Source: an uncultured Muribaculaceae bacterium
GTDB taxonomy: Bacteria > Bacteroidota > Bacteroidia > Bacteroidales > Muribaculaceae
DNA length: 19,513 bases
Direction of reading: 5' to 3'
Assembly (NCBI GenBank): GCA_910578385.1
Contig: CAJTQV010000031.1
Coordinates: 1 to 19,513 of the forward strand
In this document: one piece after another, positions 15,297 through 19,513 of the stretch
Position numbering within the stretch: the first letter of the stretch is position 1
Layout: every line of letters starts with the position of its first letter
Notes under the pieces: generated by a model
Seen by the model: the letters and a program-made list of their open reading frames with translations, nothing else
The model's database searches: none
Told to the model about the DNA's origin: nothing
Program-made: the position numbers and the translations under genes

Positions 15297-16712
15297 TTAC
15301 TTATCTTCCTCGAAGATTTCGGCGGGGGTGAGGATTTCGAGGGCGCGGGCGCCGCTGCTGTTGCCGGTCAGGTAGGCTATGCGGTCATTGAGGCCGATGT
15401 GGTCATCGCCTACAATCTTGCGTACAGCCTCTACCGAGTGGCCTGGTTTGAAGTTACCGTCAGGCTCCTGGCAGTATGCCGTCACACCGTAGCTGAGGGC
15501 CAGCCAGCGCATCACACTGCGGTTATGGCAGATGGCGAATGTCGGGTTGTTACCACGGAAAGAGGCGATGAACCGCGCCGAAACACCACGGTAGGCATCG
15601 GTGAAGATGGCCTTGGTATTGACCTTGTTTTCCGACATCACAGCCTCGTGAGCCAGAAAAGAGGTTATATCGCGGTCAACAAGCGGCGGAACATCCATAT
15701 TGCTGCGGAGCGACGACTCCACCTCCTTGGCCACACTCGTCATGGTGCGCACGGCCTCGACAGGATACTTGCCATAGGCAGTCTCGCCCGACAGCATCAT
15801 TGCGTCGGCACGCTGGTAGACAGCGTTGGCCACGTCGGAAATCTCCGCACGGGTGGGGCGCGGATGCTCAATCATGGTGTGGAGCATCTGAGTGGCCACA
15901 ATCACCGGCTTGTGGGCGGTGATGCACTTGTTGATCATCATGGCCTGAATGCCCGGAATGCGTTCGGCCGGCACCTCGATACCGAGGTCGCCACGCGCCA
16001 CCATGATACCATACGATGCTTCAAGGATGGAGTCGAAATTGTCGATACCCTCCTGATTCTCTATTTTGGAGATGATTTTGGTGTCGGCGCCGAGCGAGTC
16101 GAGGATGTCCTGAACCTCTTTGACATCGGCAGCAGAGCGGACGAACGAATGAGCGATGAAATCCACGCCGAGTTCCACGCCATAGCCGATATTGCGGCGG
16201 TCACGTTCCGTAACAGCCGGAAGGTCTATGCTGACACCCGGCAGGTTAACGCTCTTGCGCGAGCCGAGCTTGCCGTCGTTGGCTGCGACGGCGGTTATGA
16301 TGTCGCCATCTACATCCTTGACAAAAAACTCCACTTCGCCGTCGTCAATAAGCATACGGTTACCCGGCTTCAGCACGCGGCTTATGGCGGGATAGTTCAG
16401 GCAGATTTCCTCGCAAGAGGTGAGACCATCAGGATTTCCAGTGATTTTCACGGCCTGACCGGTGCGGAACTTCACAGGTTCGCCGTCGGAGGTGACAGTG
16501 GTACGTATTTCGGGACCCTTGGTGTCCATCATTACGGCGATGGAGTCGGAGGCAGCGCGGACGTTGCCGATTATCTTGCTGAATCCCTCATAATCAAGAT
16601 GAGCGGAGTTCATTCTTACAACATTGACACCAGCCTCAGCGAGAGACTTTATAAACTCGATGTCGCACCGTTTGTCAGAAACAGTAGCGACTATTTTAGT
16701 GAATTTCTGCAT
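15297..16712 (-). CDS. pyk: Pyruvate kinase
   Basis: Pyruvate kinase converts phosphoenolpyruvate and ADP to pyruvate and ATP, the last step of glycolysis, in the cytoplasm. The ATG at 16712 gives 471 residues, a usual length; a GTG two codons upstream was judged less likely. Catalytic motifs: MDTKGPEIR (ADP/metal site), SKIENQEG with the catalytic lysine, ARGDLGIEV with metal-binding aspartate, ATQMLHTMIEHPRPTRAE and SGETAYGKYP. The N-terminal motif reads RMNSAH instead of the usual RMNFSH, replacing a potassium-ligand serine by alanine. An alpha/beta C-terminal domain follows. It is transcribed from its own promoter and convergent with the ATPase gene. Confidence 0.97.
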   Translation of the reverse strand: MQKFTKIVATVSDKRCDIEFIKSLAEAGVNVVRMNSAHLDYEGFSKIIGNVRAASDSIAVMMDTKGPEIRTTVTSDGEPVKFRTGQAVKITGNPDGLTSCEEICLNYPAISRVLKPGNRMLIDDGEVEFFVKDVDGDIITAVAANDGKLGSRKSVNLPGVSIDLPAVTERDRRNIGYGVELGVDFIAHSFVRSAADVKEVQDILDSLGADTKIISKIENQEGIDNFDSILEASYGIMVARGDLGIEVPAERIPGIQAMMINKCITAHKPVIVATQMLHTMIEHPRPTRAEISDVANAVYQRADAMMLSGETAYGKYPVEAVRTMTSVAKEVESSLRSNMDVPPLVDRDITSFLAHEAVMSENKVNTKAIFTDAYRGVSARFIASFRGNNPTFAICHNRSVMRWLALSYGVTAYCQEPDGNFKPGHSVEAVRKIVGDDHIGLNDRIAYLTGNSSGARALEILTPAEIFEEDK

Positions 16713-16775
16713 GACCACAAAAGGAATTTCTATCTTTTATTTTTTGCAGCCTCAGCGAAGAGGCGAAACAACTTA

Positions 16776-16807
16776 CAAAATTACTCAAATAAGCCGAGAC
16801 AGCCAAA
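16776..16807 (-). promoter_or_regulatory. Promoter of pyk, TTTG-N20-TAATTTTG
   Basis: Reading the minus strand, TTTG lies at 16807-16804, exactly 20 bp follow, and TAATTTTG lies at 16783-16776. This is a full match to the Bacteroidota consensus. Initiation about 5 bp further on gives a 5' leader of roughly 60 nt before the pyk ATG, long enough for ordinary initiation. Confidence 0.75.
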
Positions 16808-16852
16808 GCCGTCCCCTCATACTTATAAACAATCTGCCCCAACCCAAGTTTC

Positions 16853-16999
16853 AAATCCCGGTTTATCGGTATCGACTTTGTAGGGACATGCCTTTGGCAT
16901 GTTGATTGAGAACAATCATGTTTTCAGTACATTAAACGTGTATAACCCAAACATCGCGAAGCGATGTCCCTACAGAGACAAACCGACAAACCGGGATTT
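16853..16999. repeat. 147-bp inverted-repeat (MITE/REP-like) element
   Basis: The left arm 16853-16889 (from AAATCCCGG to GTAGGGACAT) is mirrored imperfectly by the right arm 16964-16999 (ATGTCCCTACA to CCGGGATTT); the outermost 12 and innermost 11 bp match exactly. Nested at the inner ends are perfect hairpins ACATGCC-TTT-GGCATGT (16886-16902) and ACATCGC-GAA-GCGATGT (16951-16967), and between them TGATTG-AGAA-CAATCA (16903-16918). There is no coding sequence. The layout fits a non-autonomous mobile or REP-type intergenic repeat. Confidence 0.7.
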
Positions 17000-17017
17000 A
17001 TTCGCTTCCCCTGAAAT

Positions 17018-17070
17018 AAAAAAGTAGCTCCACACCGGGGCAGATGCTTGATTTGTCCGGGTGTGGAGCT
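17018..17070 (-). terminator. Terminator of htpG
   Basis: On the minus strand AGCTCCACACC (17070-17060) pairs perfectly with GGTGTGGAGCT (17036-17026). After one mismatch eight more pairs close a 5-nt loop at 17046-17050. A run of six T (complement of 17018-17023) follows. It begins 57 bp after the htpG stop and separates htpG from the repeat element and pyk. Confidence 0.85.
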
Positions 17071-17127
17071 GCCGTATTTATTATTGTGGTACCGTCTGGA
17101 TGTCGGTACCGTCATCGTGCTGTTTTG

Positions 17128-19179
17128 TTACAGCAGGCTGATGGAACGGCGGATGAAGGCAGAGAGGTCTTCCCCTTTGAGCAGGCCGCTCTGTAACAGG
17201 GCGAGGTCGATGATCTGCTTCAAGACGGGCTGTGTGGACGCGTAGTCTTTGACCAGCTTCTCCTCCTCGGTGCGCTTATCCTCGACAGCCTTCTCTTTCT
17301 CTTCAATCTGAGTCTTGAGCGGTGTCTTTTCCGATTCCTCTTTCTTGTCGTTCATCTCCTTGCGCAGGGCCTCGATATCGTTGTTCAAGGTCTCGATTTC
17401 GGCACGTACCGGCACAAGGTCTGTCTCAAGAGCTGTCTTGCCCTCTTCGACAATCTTCTTCACTGCGGGCTGCTCGGTGTTGACCACAAGCGCGTACATG
17501 CTCGGCATCGAGCCGTAGAAGTTCATGCCCGGCTGCATGGCCGCCATCTCCTTCATGCGTCGCATCATCTCGTTCTGCGTGATGGTCGCGGGTGCGTCAT
17601 CCTTGCCGAGGGCGGTGTACTCCACAATGAAGTTTGTCTCCTTGATTTCGGGCATCTGGCTACGGAACATGCCGGTCAGAATGTCGGCCTCAAGCGGCGA
17701 GAGATTGGCATTGTTGCTGTCGCTCTTGGCAATCAGACGTTCCGGAGTGTCTGAATCGACACGCACAAAGCGGGTCTTCTCCAGCTTGCTCTCAAGCATG
17801 TGGATGAGGTGCTGGTCGAGCTGTCCGTCAAGCAGCAGAACGTTGTATCCCTTTTCCTCGGCTGCCTGTACATAGGCGTACTGGGCGGTCTTGTCGGTGG
17901 CGTAGAGGTATATCACGGTATCCTCGCGGTCGGTCTGAGATGACTCGACAAGAGTGCGGTATTCGTCGAGCGTGTAGTAATTGTCGTTGACATCGCGGAG
18001 CAGGAAGAATTTCTTCGACGATTCGTAGAATTTCTCGTCGGTCAGCATACCATACTTGATGAAGACCTCGATGTCGTTCCATTTCTGTTCGAATGCCTTG
18101 CGGTCATCCTTGAACATGCGGTCAAGTTTCTCGGCTACCTTCTTCGAGATGTAGCTTGAAATCTTCTTGACCTGCTGGTCGGCCTGAAGATAGCTTCGGC
18201 TCACGTTCAGCGGAATGTCGGGTGAGTCAATCACACCCTGCATGAGCATCATGAACTCGGGCACTACACCCTCCACCTGGTCGGTCACATACACCTGATT
18301 GCAATAGAGCTGTATGCGGTTCTGGCGGATGTCGATGTTGTTCTTGATTTTGGGGAAGTAGAGGATACCCGTCAGGTTGAAGGGATAGTCCACATTCAGA
18401 TGAATCCAGAACATCGGGTCCTCCTCGCCGGGACGCAGCTCATGGTAGAACTCAAGATAATCCTTGTCGGTAAGCTCGGTGGGCTTGCGGGTCCAGAGGG
18501 GTTCGGTAGCGTTTACAACATTATCCTTGTCGGTATCGACATACTTGCCATCCTTCCATTCCTGAACCTTGCCGCTCACCACGGGCACGGGCAGGAACCG
18601 GCAATACTTCTTAAGGAGAGCGTCGATGCGGGTCTGCTCAAGGAATTCCTTGTTGTCATCATCGATATAGAGAATGATGTCAGTTCCGCGGGTAGCCTTG
18701 TCGGTCTCCTGCATCTCGAACTCCGGACTGCCGTCGCAGATCCATTCCACGGCCTTTGCACCCTCCTTGTATGAAAGAGAGCGGATGACAACCTTCTTCG
18801 ACACCATGAATGCCGAGTAGAAACCAAGTCCGAAGTGGCCGATGATGGAGTTGGCTGTGTCCTTGTATTTCTCAAGGAACTCCTCGGCGCCTGAGAATGC
18901 GATCTGGTTGATATATTTCTCGATGTCGTCGGCATCCATACCGATACCATGGTCAGAGACTGTCAGTGTGCCGGCCTCTTTGTCAACCTTGACACTTACT
19001 TTGAGGTCTCCGAGCTCACCCTTGAACTCGCCGAACGAAGCGAGGGTCTTCAATTTCTGCGTGGCGTCGATAGCGTTCGAGACGAGCTCACGCAAGAAAA
19101 TCTCATGGTCACTGTACAGAAACTTTTTGATAACGGGGAAGATATTTTCGGTCGTAACCCCGATTTTACCTTTTGCCAT
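17128..19179 (-). CDS. htpG: Molecular chaperone HtpG (Hsp90 family)
   Basis: HtpG is the bacterial Hsp90, an ATP-dependent cytoplasmic chaperone dimer. From ATG 19179 it has 683 residues, close to Bacteroidota homologues. The GHKL ATPase motifs are LYSDHEIFLRELVSNAIDA (21-39, with N35), DHGIGM (76-81) and GHFGLGFYSAF (114-124). The middle domain carries the segment ending FPKIKNNIDIRQNRIQLY. A charged coiled-coil segment at about 589-645, before the final IRRSISLL, is longer than in Escherichia coli HtpG. The frame is open 37 codons further upstream, but that part is the tandem repeat and is probably untranslated. No confident promoter or heat-shock operator was recognised. Confidence 0.97.
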   Translation of the reverse strand: MAKGKIGVTTENIFPVIKKFLYSDHEIFLRELVSNAIDATQKLKTLASFGEFKGELGDLKVSVKVDKEAGTLTVSDHGIGMDADDIEKYINQIAFSGAEEFLEKYKDTANSIIGHFGLGFYSAFMVSKKVVIRSLSYKEGAKAVEWICDGSPEFEMQETDKATRGTDIILYIDDDNKEFLEQTRIDALLKKYCRFLPVPVVSGKVQEWKDGKYVDTDKDNVVNATEPLWTRKPTELTDKDYLEFYHELRPGEEDPMFWIHLNVDYPFNLTGILYFPKIKNNIDIRQNRIQLYCNQVYVTDQVEGVVPEFMMLMQGVIDSPDIPLNVSRSYLQADQQVKKISSYISKKVAEKLDRMFKDDRKAFEQKWNDIEVFIKYGMLTDEKFYESSKKFFLLRDVNDNYYTLDEYRTLVESSQTDREDTVIYLYATDKTAQYAYVQAAEEKGYNVLLLDGQLDQHLIHMLESKLEKTRFVRVDSDTPERLIAKSDSNNANLSPLEADILTGMFRSQMPEIKETNFIVEYTALGKDDAPATITQNEMMRRMKEMAAMQPGMNFYGSMPSMYALVVNTEQPAVKKIVEEGKTALETDLVPVRAEIETLNNDIEALRKEMNDKKEESEKTPLKTQIEEKEKAVEDKRTEEEKLVKDYASTQPVLKQIIDLALLQSGLLKGEDLSAFIRRSISLL

Positions 19180-19187
19180 AATATGTC

Positions 19188-19277
19188 TTGTTTTGATATG
19201 TTCAGTCAATTTATCCTGGTATGATTTACAATTTGTTTTGGTATGTCCAGTCAATTTGTTCTGATCTGTTTTACCAA
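19188..19277. repeat. Two tandem 45-bp repeats upstream of htpG
   Basis: Copies 19188-19232 and 19233-19277 lie head to tail and agree at 36 of 45 positions. On the coding (minus) strand each carries AAATTGACTGRACATAYC followed by AAAACAA. The repeat ends 8 bp before the htpG ATG, so it forms the htpG leader or promoter region. The 45-bp period keeps the upstream frame open, but translation is not expected. Possible roles are regulator binding or translation-initiation control. Confidence 0.8.
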
Positions 19278-19307
19278 TACAAGTTTGCATTACATGCCCA
19301 AACGCAA

Positions 19308-19339
19308 ACTGTAGGACAGTCCGCAGACTGCCCTACAGT
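19308..19339. repeat. TGTAGG-type intergenic hairpin
   Basis: ACTGTAGGACAGTC (19308-19321) pairs with GACTGCCCTACAGT (19326-19339) with one mismatch, around CGCA. The ends CTGTAGG/CCCTACAG resemble the inner ends of the 147-bp element at 16853-16999. It has no T tail and lies upstream of htpG, so it is more like a dispersed palindromic repeat than a terminator. Confidence 0.65.
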
Positions 19340-19389
19340 ATAATAACAAATAGCGTGCCGAATCGTTTCCGCCGCGCCTGACCCCGACA

Positions 19390-19405
19390 CAAATCCCGGG
19401 TTATC
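19390..19405. repeat. Copy of the outer arm motif of the 147-bp element
   Basis: CAAATCCCGGGTTATC agrees at 15 of 16 positions with CAAATCCCGGTTTATC at 16852-16867, the outer left end of the inverted-repeat element. It lies 50 bp from the TGTAGG-type hairpin. It may be the remaining end of a second, degenerate element copy. Confidence 0.45.
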
Positions 19406-19423
19406 TAACAGATGTCAAGCGTT

Positions 19424-19446
19424 AGGTTTTAGGTTTTGGGTTTTAG
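19424..19446. repeat. Heptamer tandem repeat AGGTTTT
   Basis: Three consecutive 7-bp units, AGGTTTT, AGGTTTT and GGGTTTT (19424-19444), are followed by a partial AG. No gene was recognised from 19447 to the window end; that stretch shows a small GCCGC-ATTA-GCGGC hairpin (19478-19491) and repeated GGCACG words. Confidence 0.6.
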
Positions 19447-19513
19447 AAGCCCGGTGGGAGGTATCAGGCACGTTTAAGCCGCATTAGCGGCGGCACGGCG
19501 GTAGGCACGGGTG

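Noticed and set aside
17088..17113. Direct repeat of GGTACCGTC with 17-bp period between htpG and its terminator.
   Set aside because: Nine bp repeated twice near a stop codon is weak evidence, and no element boundary or function is apparent.
19180..19290. A 37-residue N-terminal extension of HtpG in the same frame.
   Set aside because: It is encoded by the tandem 45-bp repeat plus flanking DNA, is absent from Hsp90 proteins, and the MAKGKIGVTTENIF start at 19179 matches the family.
19474..19513. Possible minus-strand gene end reading TRAYRRAAANAA then stop, entering from the right edge.
   Set aside because: Only 12 codons are visible, with no recognisable family; it could be a real C-terminus but cannot be supported from this window.

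Overview
The window is a chromosomal segment from a member of the Bacteroidota, most likely the order Bacteroidales. Three things point there: the proteins resemble Bacteroidales homologues; two start sites are preceded by the phylum-specific promoter TTTG-N20-TAnnTTTG; and start codons generally have A-rich upstream sequence with no consistent Shine-Dalgarno motif. A gut lineage such as Muribaculaceae would fit, but that is an inference.

Positions 1-13145 hold the classical translation/transcription superlocus on the plus strand: tRNA-Tyr (cut by the window edge), tRNA-Gly(TCC), tRNA-Thr(GGT), tuf, tRNA-Trp(CCA), secE, nusG, rplK, rplA, rplJ, rplL, rpoB, rpoC. Together these supply EF-Tu, the SecYEG subunit SecE, the elongation factor NusG, the L11/L1 and L10/L12 stalk proteins and the two large RNA polymerase subunits. 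The spacers carry hairpins: a mini-hairpin between tRNAs, a perfect stem between tuf and tRNA-Trp, a strong terminator/attenuator after rplL followed by a long non-coding rpoB leader, a GC-rich hairpin between rpoB and rpoC, and two tandem hairpins after rpoC.

Positions 13146-15296 are an accessory-like segment. It has a small DUF805 membrane protein and a terminator. An AT-rich spacer follows, with two related long palindromes 61 bp apart. Next is a strong Bacteroidetes promoter whose predicted start coincides with the ATG of an AAA-ATPase_like/PDDEXK_9 family gene. That gene appears to have lost the core of its C-terminal nuclease domain by an in-frame deletion. A 21-bp-arm bidirectional terminator separates it from the convergent pyk gene.

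Positions 15297-19513 carry two minus-strand genes, pyk (pyruvate kinase) and upstream of it htpG (Hsp90). Each appears to be its own unit: htpG has a terminator and pyk has its own promoter. The spacers around them hold intergenic repeats: a 147-bp inverted-repeat element with internal hairpins between pyk and htpG, a tandem 45-bp repeat directly before htpG, another TGTAGGG-type hairpin, and a short heptamer repeat near the right edge.

The most interesting stretch is 13750-15300 (twin palindromes, apparently leaderless promoter, nuclease-deleted ATPase). The dispersed palindromic repeats around htpG come next.
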